Notes: generated by a model from the sequence alone, not told the origin. 64,000 nucleotides of DNA from Streptomyces sp. RPA4-2 (GCF_012273515.2 NZ_CP050975.2:5642001-5706000), one strand, 5' to 3'; positions 26,127-36,588 are shown, counted from the first letter of the stretch. Program-made: numbers and translations.

Positions 26127-26138
26127 CTACGCGCGTAG
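26127..26138. promoter_or_regulatory. Operator-like palindrome CTACGCGCGTAG in the PNP promoter
   Basis: Third exact copy. It overlaps the expected -35 position for the candidate -10 TACCCT (26114-26109) on the minus strand, 26 bp upstream of the GTG. Confidence 0.8.
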
Positions 26139-26199
26139 ATGACAGAGCTCACGGTCTTGCGATCGTTGTCTTGTCGTTTCCAACGAAGAGCCGCGCGCG

Positions 26200-26637
26200 T
26201 CAGCAGGGGCGCTTGCGCAGCTCCATCACGTAGTCGTGCGGCGCTCCGGCCGACTCCGCCGCGTCGGCGATCTCACCGAGGTAGCGCGCGGAGGGGAGAC
26301 CGCCCTCGTACCCGTTCAGCACGTACACCCACGCGGGTTCCTCGCCCTCCAGCGTGTGCACCCGTACCCGCATCCTGCGGTAGATGTCGAGGCCCACGCC
26401 CTCCCAGCGGTCCATGGAGTCCTCGTCCAGGGGGGCGATGTCGTACAGCGACACGAAGACCTGCGAACGGGGCGCCTCGACGAGGGTCACGAGCGCACCC
26501 TCCCACCCCATGTGCTCGCCCCCGAAGGTCAGCCGCCAGCCGTTCAGCCAGCCGGTGGCGCGCAGCGGCGAGTGCGGGGCGCGGCGCGTCATGAGCCGCG
26601 GGTCGAGATTGCCGGCGTACGCGGCGTAGAGCGACAT
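26200..26637 (-). CDS. Gamma-glutamylcyclotransferase-like (GGCT) protein
   Basis: 145 residues. [10 protein letters not shown] at the N-terminus is the glycine-rich substrate loop of the GGCT/AIG2 fold, followed by [29 protein letters not shown] (catalytic-region Asp/Glu) and [19 protein letters not shown]. It may act on gamma-glutamyl dipeptides; substrate not evident. Divergent from lpdA with 108 bp between starts. Confidence 0.82.
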   Translation of the reverse strand: MSLYAAYAGNLDPRLMTRRAPHSPLRATGWLNGWRLTFGGEHMGWEGALVTLVEAPRSQVFVSLYDIAPLDEDSMDRWEGVGLDIYRRMRVRVHTLEGEEPAWVYVLNGYEGGLPSARYLGEIADAAESAGAPHDYVMELRKRPC

Positions 26638-26745
26638 GTGGTCGAGGGTACGGCAGTGAACACGTGCGTCTCCCGCGTAACAGAAGCGGCTCGAATACGC
26701 GGTCGGCGGCCCCCGGGGCGCCAGCACCTTGAAGCGTGCGGGACA

Positions 26746-28194
26746 ATGGAGTACGTGACTCGGATCGTGATCATCGGTGGCGGACCCGGCGGATACGAGG
26801 CGGCCCTGGTGGCCGCCCAGCTCGGCGCGGAGGTGACCGTCGTCGACTGCGACGGTCTGGGCGGGGCGTCGGTGCTCACCGACTGCGTGCCGTCGAAGAC
26901 CCTCATCGCCACGGCCGAGGTGATGACGACCTTCGATTCGTCGTACGAGGAACTCGGCATCATCGTCGCCGACGACACCCCGCCGTCGGAGCGGTCCGCG
27001 CGGGTGGTCGGGGTCGACCTCGGCAAGGTCAACCGCCGGGTGAAGCGGCTGGCGCTGGCCCAGTCGCACGACATCACCGCCTCCGTCACCCGGGCCGGCG
27101 CGCGTGTGCTGCGCGGCCGCGGCCGGCTGGAGGGCATGCAGTCCCTGGACGGCTCGCGCAAGGTCGTCGTGCGCGCCGCCGACGGCACCGAGGAGACACT
27201 CGTCGCCGACGCCGTCCTCATCGCCACCGGCGGGCACCCCCGTGAGCTGCCCGACGCCCAGCCGGACGGCGAGCGGATCCTGAACTGGACGCAGGTGTAC
27301 GACCTGGACGAGCTGCCCGAGGAGCTCATCGTGGTCGGGTCCGGTGTCACCGGCGCCGAGTTCGCCGGCGCCTACCAGGCGCTCGGCTCGCGCGTCACCC
27401 TCGTCTCCAGTCGTGACCGCGTGCTGCCGGGCGAGGACCCGGACGCGGCGGCGGTGCTGGAGGACGTCTTCCGGCGCCGTGGCATGAACGTCATGGCCCG
27501 TTCGCGCGCCGAGTCCGCCAAGCGGGTCGGCGACCGGGTCGAGGTCACCCTCTCGGACGGCCGCGTCATCAGCGGCTCGCACTGTCTGATGGCCGTCGGC
27601 GCCATTCCGAACAGCAGCGGTATGGGTCTGGAGGAGGCCGGGGTCAAGGTCAGGGACTCCGGGCACATCTGGACCGACAAGGTGTCGAGGACCACGGCTC
27701 CGGGCGTGTACGCGGCCGGTGACGTGACGGGCGTCTTCGCCCTCGCCTCGGTGGCGGCGATGCAGGGACGTATCGCCATGTACCACTTCCTGGGCGACGC
27801 GGTCACGCCGCTGAACCTCAAGACGGTGTCCTCCAACGTCTTCACCGACCCCGAGATCGCCACCGTGGGCTACTCGCAGGCCGACGTCGACGCGGGCAAG
27901 ATCGACGCCCGGGTCGTCAAGCTGCCCCTGCTGCGCAACCCGCGCGCCAAGATGCAGGGCATCCGGGACGGCTTCGTGAAGATCTTCTGCCGTCCGGGCA
28001 CCGGGATCGTGGTCGGCGGTGTGGTCGTCGCCCCGCGCGCCTCGGAACTGATCCACCCCATCTCGATCGCGGTCGACAACAATCTGACGGTCGAACAGAT
28101 CGCGAACGCGTTCACCGTGTATCCCTCCCTTTCGGGCTCGATCGCCGAGGTGGCCCGGCAGTTGCACACCCGTAAGCTGACCGACGAGGGCTGA
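26746..28194 (+). CDS. lpdA: NAD(P)H-quinone dehydrogenase / LpdA-like flavoprotein without the redox disulfide
   Basis: 482 residues. FAD motif IVIIGGGPGGYEAALVAAQL, NAD(P) motif LIVVGSGVTGAEFAGAYQAL, GVYAAGDVTG and a dimerisation domain ending with TVYPSLSGSIAEVAR. The usual dihydrolipoamide dehydrogenase CxxxxC reads GGASVLTDCVPSK, keeping only one Cys, as in Mycobacterium tuberculosis LpdA (Rv3303c), which reduces quinones instead of lipoamide. ATG 26746 used; GTG 26755 would also fit. Divergent from the GGCT gene. Confidence 0.92.
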   Translation: MEYVTRIVIIGGGPGGYEAALVAAQLGAEVTVVDCDGLGGASVLTDCVPSKTLIATAEVMTTFDSSYEELGIIVADDTPPSERSARVVGVDLGKVNRRVKRLALAQSHDITASVTRAGARVLRGRGRLEGMQSLDGSRKVVVRAADGTEETLVADAVLIATGGHPRELPDAQPDGERILNWTQVYDLDELPEELIVVGSGVTGAEFAGAYQALGSRVTLVSSRDRVLPGEDPDAAAVLEDVFRRRGMNVMARSRAESAKRVGDRVEVTLSDGRVISGSHCLMAVGAIPNSSGMGLEEAGVKVRDSGHIWTDKVSRTTAPGVYAAGDVTGVFALASVAAMQGRIAMYHFLGDAVTPLNLKTVSSNVFTDPEIATVGYSQADVDAGKIDARVVKLPLLRNPRAKMQGIRDGFVKIFCRPGTGIVVGGVVVAPRASELIHPISIAVDNNLTVEQIANAFTVYPSLSGSIAEVARQLHTRKLTDEG

Positions 28195-28261
28195 CGGGCG
28201 AAAGCGATTTCCCGCTGGTCACGGGGAGTTGCCGCCCATTCCCGCGGCATAGGCGGCGCGA

Positions 28262-28275
28262 GTAGACGCGTATAC
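28262..28275. promoter_or_regulatory. Degenerate relative of the nucleoside-gene palindrome upstream of deoR
   Basis: GTAGACGCGTATAC contains TAGACGCGTA, 8 of 10 matches to the core TACGCGCGTA found at add, deoC and PNP. About 50 bp upstream of the candidate deoR -35. Could be a weak autoregulatory site or chance. Confidence 0.3.
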
Positions 28276-28361
28276 CACCTCGTACCCTGCCATGCGAACA
28301 ACTTCTGTTATTCGGCGCAAACTGCTGAAAGCAGACGGTCGTTGGGGTTACTGTCAGTTTC

Positions 28362-29324
28362 GTGTTCGCTGCAGAACGTCGCCAATTGATCCTCGAAATG
28401 GTGCGAGCGAACGGGGCCGTGTCGCTCCGTGAGCTCGCCCGCGTCGTCCAGACCTCCGAAGTGACCGTACGGCGGGACGTGCGCGCACTGGAGGCAGAAG
28501 GACTCCTCGACCGCCGGCATGGCGGTGCGGTATTGCCGGGCGGGTTCACGCGGGAGTCCGGCTTTCCGCAGAAATCGCATCTCGCGACCGCCGAGAAGAC
28601 GGCCATCGCCGATCTCGCCGCGGGTCTCGTCGAAGAGGGCGAGGCCATTGTGGTGGGCGCGGGTACCACCACGCAGGAGCTGGCTCGCCGGCTCGCGCGG
28701 GTTCCCGGGCTGACCGTCGTCACCAATTCCCTGCTGGTGGCTCAGGCGTTGGCCCACGCCAACCGTGTCGAGGTCGTCATGACGGGTGGCACCTTGCGCG
28801 GCTCCAACTACGCGCTGGTGGGCAGCGGTGCCGAGCAGTCCCTCCAGGGGCTGCGGGTCTCCCGGGCCTTCCTGTCGGGCAGCGGGCTCACCGCCGAGCG
28901 CGGCCTGTCCACCTCCAACATGCTGTCGGCGTCCGTCGACCGCGCGCTGGTGCAGGCCGCCGCGGAGGTCGTGGTCCTCGCCGACCACACCAAGCTCGGC
29001 ACCGACACCATGTTCCAGACGGTGCCGACCGATCTGATCACCCGTCTGGTGACCGACGAGCCGCCCGCGCACGACGATCGCGCGGTCACCGAACTGCAGG
29101 CGCTGGCGGATCAGGGCGTGCAGATCGCGGTGGCGGGTCAGTCGGGCGGTGGTACGGGAGGCGATACGGCCCCGGCGGGGCGTCAGCCGCGCCGGGACGT
29201 GCCTGTCCCCGGTCCGCGTCGCGGTCAGGTCCCGGGTGCCGGACCCCAGTTGCGCAGCGCGACCTCCCTGGGGGAGCAGTCCCCCGGAGAGCGGGCGCGG
29301 GTGGCGGATTTACGCCGCCGCTGA
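28362..29324 (+). CDS. DeoR-family transcriptional regulator
   Basis: 320 residues. N-terminal DeoR HTH (RRQLILEMVRANGAVSLREL, then TSEVTVRRDVRALEAEGLLD, RRHGGAVL) and a sugar-phosphate-sensing DeoRC domain (EGEAIVVGAGTTTQELARRL, then VVTNSLLVAQALA, MTGGTLRG, VVVLADHTKLG). The last ~60 residues are a Gly/Arg/Pro-rich extension not found in typical 250-residue family members. No ribosome-binding site precedes the GTG; candidate CTGAAA-N18-TACTGT would start transcription one base before it. Its location beside deoC, mutase and PNP genes makes it a candidate regulator of the palindrome set (inference). Confidence 0.9.
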   Translation: MFAAERRQLILEMVRANGAVSLRELARVVQTSEVTVRRDVRALEAEGLLDRRHGGAVLPGGFTRESGFPQKSHLATAEKTAIADLAAGLVEEGEAIVVGAGTTTQELARRLARVPGLTVVTNSLLVAQALAHANRVEVVMTGGTLRGSNYALVGSGAEQSLQGLRVSRAFLSGSGLTAERGLSTSNMLSASVDRALVQAAAEVVVLADHTKLGTDTMFQTVPTDLITRLVTDEPPAHDDRAVTELQALADQGVQIAVAGQSGGGTGGDTAPAGRQPRRDVPVPGPRRGQVPGAGPQLRSATSLGEQSPGERARVADLRRR

Positions 29325-29746
29325 CCGAGCCGCGGACCGACGGACGGCCCGAGGCACAGGCTGACGTACGGGCTGACGTACAGGCCGAGGTGTCTTCCGA
29401 CGCGCGGGCCGAGCCACCGCCGTCCGGCATCGAGCGAGGCACCGACCACCGTGGTCGTGACGGTTCGTGACGGCCTGTGGTGACCTTTGACGGTACGTGG
29501 CGGCCCAGTTGGCCGAAGGCGACCGCTTGAGTCCTTCTGACCGCCGGTGGGGCCGGAAGCCGTACACCCTCACTGGAAGCGCGGTATGCCCTCGCCGGTG
29601 CTCGCGTTCACTCGAACGGGCGACCCTCTCCGTCACGCCCCCACTCACCCGCGCGATACCCGTCCGCGCGGACGGGACCGGACCGGCCGGGCCGGGACCA
29701 CGACGTGCACCTGTACCTGTACCCGTATCTGCACCCGAACACAGCA

Positions 29747-29787
29747 AAGCGCCCGGCAGACCGACCGTTCCGGTCCACCGGGCGCTT
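29747..29787. terminator. Hairpin in the deoR-accA2 convergent gap
   Basis: Arms AAGCGCCCGG (29747-29756) and CCGGGCGCTT (29778-29787), with further GACCG/CGGTC pairing inside the loop. The gap 29325-29828 has no convincing gene; it also holds tandem GGCTGACGTAC repeats near 29358-29382 and a 6-bp microsatellite-like run (TGTACC type) at 29706-29735. Confidence 0.75.
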
Positions 29788-29795
29788 CGGATGCC

Positions 29796-29819
29796 GTGCG
29801 GACCGGGACCGGTCCGCAC
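29796..29819 (-). terminator. Terminator hairpin downstream of accA2
   Basis: Perfect 10-bp stem GTGCGGACCG / CGGTCCGCAC around GGAC, 9 bp beyond the accA2 stop. Confidence 0.78.
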
Positions 29820-29828
29820 GACGGTGTC

Positions 29829-31601
<1,773 letters not shown>

Positions 31602-31956
31602 GATGGCTCCCTCCTTGAAACAAGCCGAGTTTAGGGACTGCCGACACGGCCTATCGACCCGTCCCCAATGGTGAGCTTGCCCACACGGAGCGTGATTCGA
31701 GGCTCGCTCGACCCGCGAGATCCCTTGTCACACCGCGGTACGCAGGAATCCTTGGTTGAACCCTAGCCCTCCTGTGTGGTCAAGGTCTCTGTGCGGCTGT
31801 GCCGCGCCGCACATCGATTCTTTGTGGAGTCCCTACGAATGGCCCAACGATTCTTTGCCCTCGGCAGAACCCTTGTCCCGTGGTTTACCCGTTAGTAGCG
31901 TTCAGGGTGGCTCGAACGTACTTGGGGTAACAGCACTCGGAAGTGGGTGGGGACCG
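31602..31956. promoter_or_regulatory. Gene-free divergent promoter region of accA2 and the membrane-protein gene
   Basis: 355 bp without a convincing gene and lower in G+C than its surroundings, as expected for promoters (e.g. TTGGTTGAACCCTAGCC and GGTTTACCCGTTAGTAGCG stretches). A hairpin GTGCGGC...GCCGCAC occurs near 31792-31813. No specific operator recognised. Confidence 0.5.
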
Positions 31957-32457
31957 GTGGTACGCAGACCGGTGGCGTGGGTGGCGGCGATCGTGCTCTT
32001 CGTGGAGGCGGTCGGTATCGCGGTGCTGAACTGGTTCCTCGGCGTGGTCGTCGACCGGCAGGACATGTCCCTGGCGGGGCTGGACTCGGACATGATGTCC
32101 GCCTCGTCGAAGATCGGGGGACTGGTCTTCGGTCTCTACTTCGCGCTGTGCGGGGTCGCCGCGCTGCTCGTCGGGGTGCGCAACCGCGCTCCGGGGGTCT
32201 TCGGGCGCGTCCTGCTGATCAGCGCCGCCGTGGTGCACGCACTGCTCGGCGCGTTCACGGTGGGACTGGTGGGCTGGGGCGCGTTCGCCTTCATGATGGT
32301 GGTGCTCGGGCTGATCGTGTTCACGCTGCTGGCGTTCGGTCCCGCGGCGGGTCCCGCGGACGCCGCGCCGGGAGACGGCAGCGGTGGCGCGGACGGGGCG
32401 AACGGCGGCAAGGGAGGGGCCCCGGTCGCGGCCCCTCCGGCGCCCAGCGCCTCCTGA
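31957..32457 (+). CDS. Four-helix membrane protein of unknown function
   Basis: 166 residues. Starts at GTG 31957 directly before hydrophobic segment 1 (PVAWVAAIVLFVEAVGIAVL); three more segments at about 50-66, 80-97 and 100-120 and a Gly/Ala-rich tail from about 125 (GGADGANGGKGGAP). GGGTGGGGACC precedes the start. The gene stands between accA2 (divergent) and maf (convergent, 15 bp gap). I do not recognise a family. Confidence 0.75.
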   Translation: MVRRPVAWVAAIVLFVEAVGIAVLNWFLGVVVDRQDMSLAGLDSDMMSASSKIGGLVFGLYFALCGVAALLVGVRNRAPGVFGRVLLISAAVVHALLGAFTVGLVGWGAFAFMMVVLGLIVFTLLAFGPAAGPADAAPGDGSGGADGANGGKGGAPVAAPPAPSAS

Positions 32458-32472
32458 CCGCCCTCGCGGCCG

Positions 32473-33093
32473 TCACTTCTCCCGCGGTGTCCACAACTCC
32501 GTGATGCCGACGCCCAGTTCGCCCAGCAGCCGGCGGACCAGGGGCAGGGAGATGCCGATGACGTTCCCGTGGTCGCCGTCGATGCCCTCGATGAACGGGG
32601 CCGAGCGGCCGTCGAGCGTGAAGGCGCCGGCGACGTGGAGCGGTTCGCCCGAGGCGACGTACGCGGCGATCTCGGCGTCGGTCGGCTCGCCGAAGCGGAC
32701 CACGGTGGACGCGGTCGCCGACGCGTAGCGCTTGGTGGCCGTGTCGTGGACGCAGTGCCCCGTCTGGAGGGTCCCGGCCCGGCCGCGCATCGCCTTCCAG
32801 CGCGCGGTGGCCTCCTCGGCGTCCGCCGGCTTGCCGAGCGCCTGGCCGTCCAGGTCGAGGACCGAGTCGCAGCCGATCACCAGGGCGCCCTGCACCTCCG
32901 GCCGCGCGGCCACGACGGAGGCCTTGGCCTCGGCCAGGGCGAGCGCGAGTTCGGCGGGTGTCGGGGCGGAGACGGCGTCCTCGTCGACCCCGCTCACGAT
33001 CACCTCGGGGGCGAGTCCGGCCTGCCGCAGCAGGTTGAGCCGGGCGGGGGACTGCGAGGCGAGCACGAGGCGGCGGCGCGGCTGATCGGTCAT
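32473..33093 (-). CDS. maf: Maf-family nucleoside triphosphate pyrophosphatase
   Basis: 206 residues. [18 protein letters not shown] (residues 9-26) is the Maf P-loop-like motif; [20 protein letters not shown] holds the catalytic Asp, and [20 protein letters not shown] the third motif. Maf proteins hydrolyse non-canonical or pyrimidine NTPs. In Streptomyces it lies with the carboxylase cluster as here. ATG 33093. Confidence 0.93.
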   Translation of the reverse strand: MTDQPRRRLVLASQSPARLNLLRQAGLAPEVIVSGVDEDAVSAPTPAELALALAEAKASVVAARPEVQGALVIGCDSVLDLDGQALGKPADAEEATARWKAMRGRAGTLQTGHCVHDTATKRYASATASTVVRFGEPTDAEIAAYVASGEPLHVAGAFTLDGRSAPFIEGIDGDHGNVIGISLPLVRRLLGELGVGITELWTPREK

Positions 33094-33130
33094 GCGGTCA
33101 GCGTATCGGCGCGGGCGTGTCGTCCGCCGC

Positions 33131-33259
33131 TCACATCACACCGAGGACGATCATCGCGAGCAGCATGGCCAGCGCCATGAGAACGCCGAGCCGCCGCAAC
33201 ATGTCCTGCATGTCGCGCAACTCCTTGGGCGGCTCGTTCTCGGGGTCGGACCACAGCAT
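33131..33259 (-). CDS. Very small single-span membrane protein, MmpB-like (tentative)
   Basis: 42 residues: [20 protein letters not shown], then [20 protein letters not shown] as a membrane helix. GGGGAC precedes ATG 33259. The [11 protein letters not shown] start resembles proteins annotated in Streptomyces as morphogenic membrane protein MmpB; I recall this from memory and could not check it. A longer in-frame ATG (33325) adds 22 less conserved-looking residues. Stands between maf and the SGNH hydrolase gene. Confidence 0.65.
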   Translation of the reverse strand: MLWSDPENEPPKELRDMQDMLRRLGVLMALAMLLAMIVLGVM

Positions 33260-33338
33260 GTCCCCGATCGTGCGGCGGCCCGGGTCCCGGGCGCCTGAGT
33301 ACGCGTACTCAACCTTGCCCTCCACCCGGTAAACGGGT

Positions 33339-33400
33339 CCAGGGTTCCTTTAATGATGCCGCGCCTGCTACGGTCGTGTCCGTTGTTAAAGGAACCCTGG
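33339..33400. promoter_or_regulatory. Perfect 15-bp inverted repeat flanking the SGNH-hydrolase promoter region
   Basis: CCAGGGTTCCTTTAA (33339-33353) and its exact reverse complement (33386-33400), 32 bp apart; allowing one mismatch the symmetry continues about 3 bp outward. The inner 32 bp contain a candidate -10 (TACGGT at about 33369). The right arm ends 8 bp before the AAGGAGG ribosome-binding site. It may be a paired operator or a 5'-leader hairpin. Confidence 0.8.
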
Positions 33401-33423
33401 TCCCCTTTAAGGAGGGAACTGCC

Positions 33424-34566
33424 GTGTTCGTCAGCGCCTGGACCGCATCGCCCCAACTGCCCAGCGAGGGCTTCACCCCCAACTGGTCGCGGGAGGGCTT
33501 CTGGCGTCAGTCGCTGCGCCAGGTCGTCCGGGTCGGCGCGGGCGGCGGCCGGGTCCGTATACGGCTCTCGCACGCCTACGGGACCTCGCCGCTGCGGATC
33601 GCCGGGGCCACGGTGGCGCGTGCGGGCGAGGGGGCCGCCGTCGAGCCCGGCTCACTGCGGCGGCTCACCTTCGGGGGCGCGGACGGTGCCACGATCCCGG
33701 CGCGCGGACAGATCGTCAGCGATCCGGCCGGACTCGCCGTGGAACCGCTGGAGTCGGTCACCGTCACCCTCCACCTCGACGCCGTCACCGGCCCCGCGAC
33801 CTTCCACGCGCAGGCCTTCACGCCGAGCTACCGGGGCGCGGGGGACCGCCTCGACGACATCGGCGGGGAGGCGTTCGGCGAGACGACCGAGTCCTGGTAC
33901 TTCCTGTCGGCCGTGGAGGTCGACGCGGACCGCGCGGACGGCGTCGCGCTCTTCGGCGACTCCGTCACCGACGGATTCGGCTCGACACCGGGCGCGAACC
34001 GCCGCTGGTCCGACGCGCTCGCCGAGCGCACGGGGCGCAGCGTCCTCAACGCGGGTATCGGAGGGAACCTGCTGCTGAACGACTCGGCCTGGTACGGCGA
34101 GAAGGGGACCGGACGGCTCCGGCGTGACGTCCTCGAACACGCGGGCGTACGGACACTCGTCGTGCTCCACGGACTCAACGACATCGGGTTCAGCGAGACC
34201 GCCGGGGAGCCGACGTACAAGCCCGCACCGGTCCTTGAGGCCGGTGAACTCGTCGCCGGGTACCGGGAGTTGATACGGCAGGCGCGTGGCCGGGGGCTGC
34301 GGGTGATCGGCGCGACGCTGCTCCCGTTCGCCGGGTCCGACCACTGGGGGGAGCGCGCGGCGAGGGTGAGCCACGAGGTGAACGAGTGGATCCGGGGCTC
34401 GGGGGAGTGGGACGCGGTGGTGGATCTGCACCGCGCGCTCGCCGGTCCGGCGGATCCGGACCGGCTGCGGGCGGCGTACGACTTCGGCGATCACCTGCAT
34501 CCGAACGACGCCGGGATCGCGGTGATGGCCGAAGAGGTGGCGGACTGCCTGCGGGGCCGCGCGTAG
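33424..34566 (+). CDS. SGNH/GDSL-type hydrolase
   Basis: 380 residues. An N-terminal beta-rich region of ~150 residues (WTASPQLPSEGF, QSLRQVVRVGAGGGRVRIRL) precedes the SGNH domain: block I GDSVTDGFGS, block II Gly in GIGGN, block III HGLNDIGFS, block V DHLHPND. Acts as an esterase or acyl-hydrolase; no signal peptide is visible at the chosen GTG start, which has a perfect AAGGAGGGAACTGCC site. Related proteins are often called secreted, so cytosolic placement is uncertain. Confidence 0.88.
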   Translation: MFVSAWTASPQLPSEGFTPNWSREGFWRQSLRQVVRVGAGGGRVRIRLSHAYGTSPLRIAGATVARAGEGAAVEPGSLRRLTFGGADGATIPARGQIVSDPAGLAVEPLESVTVTLHLDAVTGPATFHAQAFTPSYRGAGDRLDDIGGEAFGETTESWYFLSAVEVDADRADGVALFGDSVTDGFGSTPGANRRWSDALAERTGRSVLNAGIGGNLLLNDSAWYGEKGTGRLRRDVLEHAGVRTLVVLHGLNDIGFSETAGEPTYKPAPVLEAGELVAGYRELIRQARGRGLRVIGATLLPFAGSDHWGERAARVSHEVNEWIRGSGEWDAVVDLHRALAGPADPDRLRAAYDFGDHLHPNDAGIAVMAEEVADCLRGRA

Positions 34567-34596
34567 GCATGGCGCCCGCCCGGCCGCTCGCACGAG

Positions 34597-34616
34597 GCCC
34601 CGCGTCCCCGCGGGGC
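34597..34616. terminator. Short GC hairpin between SGNH hydrolase and pccE genes
   Basis: GCCCCGCG-TCCC-CGCGGGGC in the 57-bp gap of two convergent genes; probable bidirectional terminator. Confidence 0.65.
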
Positions 34617-34623
34617 GCTCCCG

Positions 34624-34833
34624 TCAGCCGGGCCAGTAGGTCCGGGTCCAGGTCGACGCGCCCGGCTGCGGCAGGCGGCGGTTGGCGATGCGGGACGGGT
34701 CCGCCCACGCGTCCCTGGTTCCCGGCGCGCCGGACGGCGGGCCGGCCGCCGCCGCGGCGCGGACCTGGACCACCGCCAGTGCGGCGGCCAGCTCCTCGGG
34801 GGTCGGATTGCCCCGTACGACCTTGATGTTCAT
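34624..34833 (-). CDS. pccE: Acyl-CoA carboxylase epsilon subunit
   Basis: 69 residues. VVRGNPTPEELAAALAVVQV near the N-terminus and the C-terminal Trp/Pro-rich tail (DAWADPS, TWTRTYWPG) are the hallmark of actinobacterial acyl-CoA carboxylase epsilon subunits, which bind and stimulate the PccB/AccA complex. ATG 34833 after GGGAGCGGAC. It lies 23 bp downstream of pccB on the same strand, an operon. Confidence 0.93.
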   Translation of the reverse strand: MNIKVVRGNPTPEELAAALAVVQVRAAAAAGPPSGAPGTRDAWADPSRIANRRLPQPGASTWTRTYWPG

Positions 34834-34856
34834 GTCCGCTCCCAAGGATCCCGGGT

Positions 34857-36458
34857 CTACAGGGGGATGTTGCCGTGCTTCTTCGGGGGAAGTGATTCCC
34901 GCTTCGTGCGCAGCTGACGCAGACCCCGTACGAGGTGGGAGCGGGTGTCGGAGGGCATGATCACCGCATCGATGTAGCCGCGCTCGGCCGCCGTGTAGGG
35001 GTTGAGGAGCGCGTCCTCGTACTCCTGGATCAGACGGGCCCGGGTGGCCTCCGCCTCGTCGGGGTCCGTGACGGCGGCGATGGTGCGGCGGTGCAGGATG
35101 TTCACCGCGCCCTGGGCGCCCATGACGGCGATCTGGGCGGTGGGCCAGGCGAGGTTGAGGTCGGCTCCGAGGTGCTTGGAGCCCATGACGTCGTACGCGC
35201 CGCCGAAGGCCTTGCGGGTGATGACCGTGATGAGCGGGACGGTGGCCTCGGCGTACGCGTAGATCAGCTTGGCGCCGCGGCGGATGATGCCGGTGTGCTC
35301 CTGGCCGACGCCCGGCAGGAAGCCGGGGACGTCCACGAAGGTGATGACCGGGACGTTGAAGGCGTCACAGGTGCGGACGAAGCGGGCGGCCTTCTCCGAG
35401 GCGTCGATGTCCAGGCACCCGGCGAACTGCATCGGCTGGTTGGCGACGATGCCGACCGGCCGGCCCTCGACCCGGCCGAAGCCGGTGAGGATGTTCGGCG
35501 CGAACAGCGGCTGCGTCTCGAAGAACTCGGCGTCGTCCAGGACGTGTTCGATCACCGTGTGCATGTCGTACGGCTGGTTCGCGCTGTCCGGCACGATCGT
35601 GTCCAGCTCGCGGTCCTCGTCGGTGATCGCGAGGTCCGCCTCCTCCGGGAACACCGGGGGCTCGCTGAGGTTGTTGGACGGCAGGTAGGACAGCAGCTGC
35701 TTGACGTACTCGATGGCGTCCTTCTCGTCACCCGCCATGTGGTGGGCCACGCCTGACACCGCGTTGTGCGTGCGGGCGCCGCCGAGTTCCTCGAAGCCGA
35801 CGTCCTCGCCCGTCACCGTCTTGATGACGTCCGGACCTGTGATGAACATGTGCGAGGTCTGGTCGACCATGATCGTGAAGTCGGTGATCGCGGGGGAGTA
35901 GACCGCGCCGCCCGCGCAGGGGCCGACGACCAGGCTGATCTGCGGGATCACGCCCGAGGCATGGGTGTTGCGGCGGAAGATCTCGCCGTACATGCCGAGG
36001 GCCGAGACGCCCTCCTGGATGCGGGCGCCGCCCGAGTCGTTGATGCCGATGAACGGACAGCCGGTCTTCAGCGCGAAGTCCATCACCTTCATGATCTTCT
36101 GCCCGAAGACCTCGCCGAGAGCGCCTCCGAAGACCGTGAAGTCCTGCGAGAAGACGGCGACCGGACGGCCGTCGACCATGCCGTACCCGGTGACGACACC
36201 GTCGCCGTACGGCCGGTTCTGCTCCATGCCGAAGTCGGTCGAGCGGTGCTGCGCGAACTCGTCGAGTTCGACGAAGGAGCCCTCGTCGATCAGCAGGTCG
36301 ATCCGCTCACGGGCCGTCAGTTTGCCTTTGGCGTGCTGCTTTTCGACAGCCCGCGCCGAGCCGGCGTGCGTCGCCTCCTGGACGCGGCGCCGCAGATCCG
36401 CGAGTTTGCCCGCGGTCGTGTGGATGTCGGGGTGGTGCAGCTCTTCCGGCTCGGACAT
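34857..36458 (-). CDS. pccB: Propionyl-CoA carboxylase beta subunit (carboxyltransferase)
   Basis: 533 residues. Carboxyltransferase N-domain ([56 protein letters not shown]) and C-domain ([24 protein letters not shown] [46 protein letters not shown]). The Asp in the DVMGSKH region and the surrounding length match PccB of S. coelicolor, where this residue helps set acyl-CoA preference. Works with AccA2 and PccE. ATG 36458 follows AGGGAGCCGC at a rather long spacing. Confidence 0.94.
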   Translation of the reverse strand: MSEPEELHHPDIHTTAGKLADLRRRVQEATHAGSARAVEKQHAKGKLTARERIDLLIDEGSFVELDEFAQHRSTDFGMEQNRPYGDGVVTGYGMVDGRPVAVFSQDFTVFGGALGEVFGQKIMKVMDFALKTGCPFIGINDSGGARIQEGVSALGMYGEIFRRNTHASGVIPQISLVVGPCAGGAVYSPAITDFTIMVDQTSHMFITGPDVIKTVTGEDVGFEELGGARTHNAVSGVAHHMAGDEKDAIEYVKQLLSYLPSNNLSEPPVFPEEADLAITDEDRELDTIVPDSANQPYDMHTVIEHVLDDAEFFETQPLFAPNILTGFGRVEGRPVGIVANQPMQFAGCLDIDASEKAARFVRTCDAFNVPVITFVDVPGFLPGVGQEHTGIIRRGAKLIYAYAEATVPLITVITRKAFGGAYDVMGSKHLGADLNLAWPTAQIAVMGAQGAVNILHRRTIAAVTDPDEAEATRARLIQEYEDALLNPYTAAERGYIDAVIMPSDTRSHLVRGLRQLRTKRESLPPKKHGNIPL

Positions 36459-36588
36459 CGGGATGCGGCTCCCTGCCTGCTCAGTGGGACATGAGGGTGA
36501 TGTGCTCAGGGGGTTGCTACTGACTCGTAGGGTAGTGGTGCCCATACGGTTCGGCAGTGCGGCGTTTACCACACCTAGGGTGGGTTGC

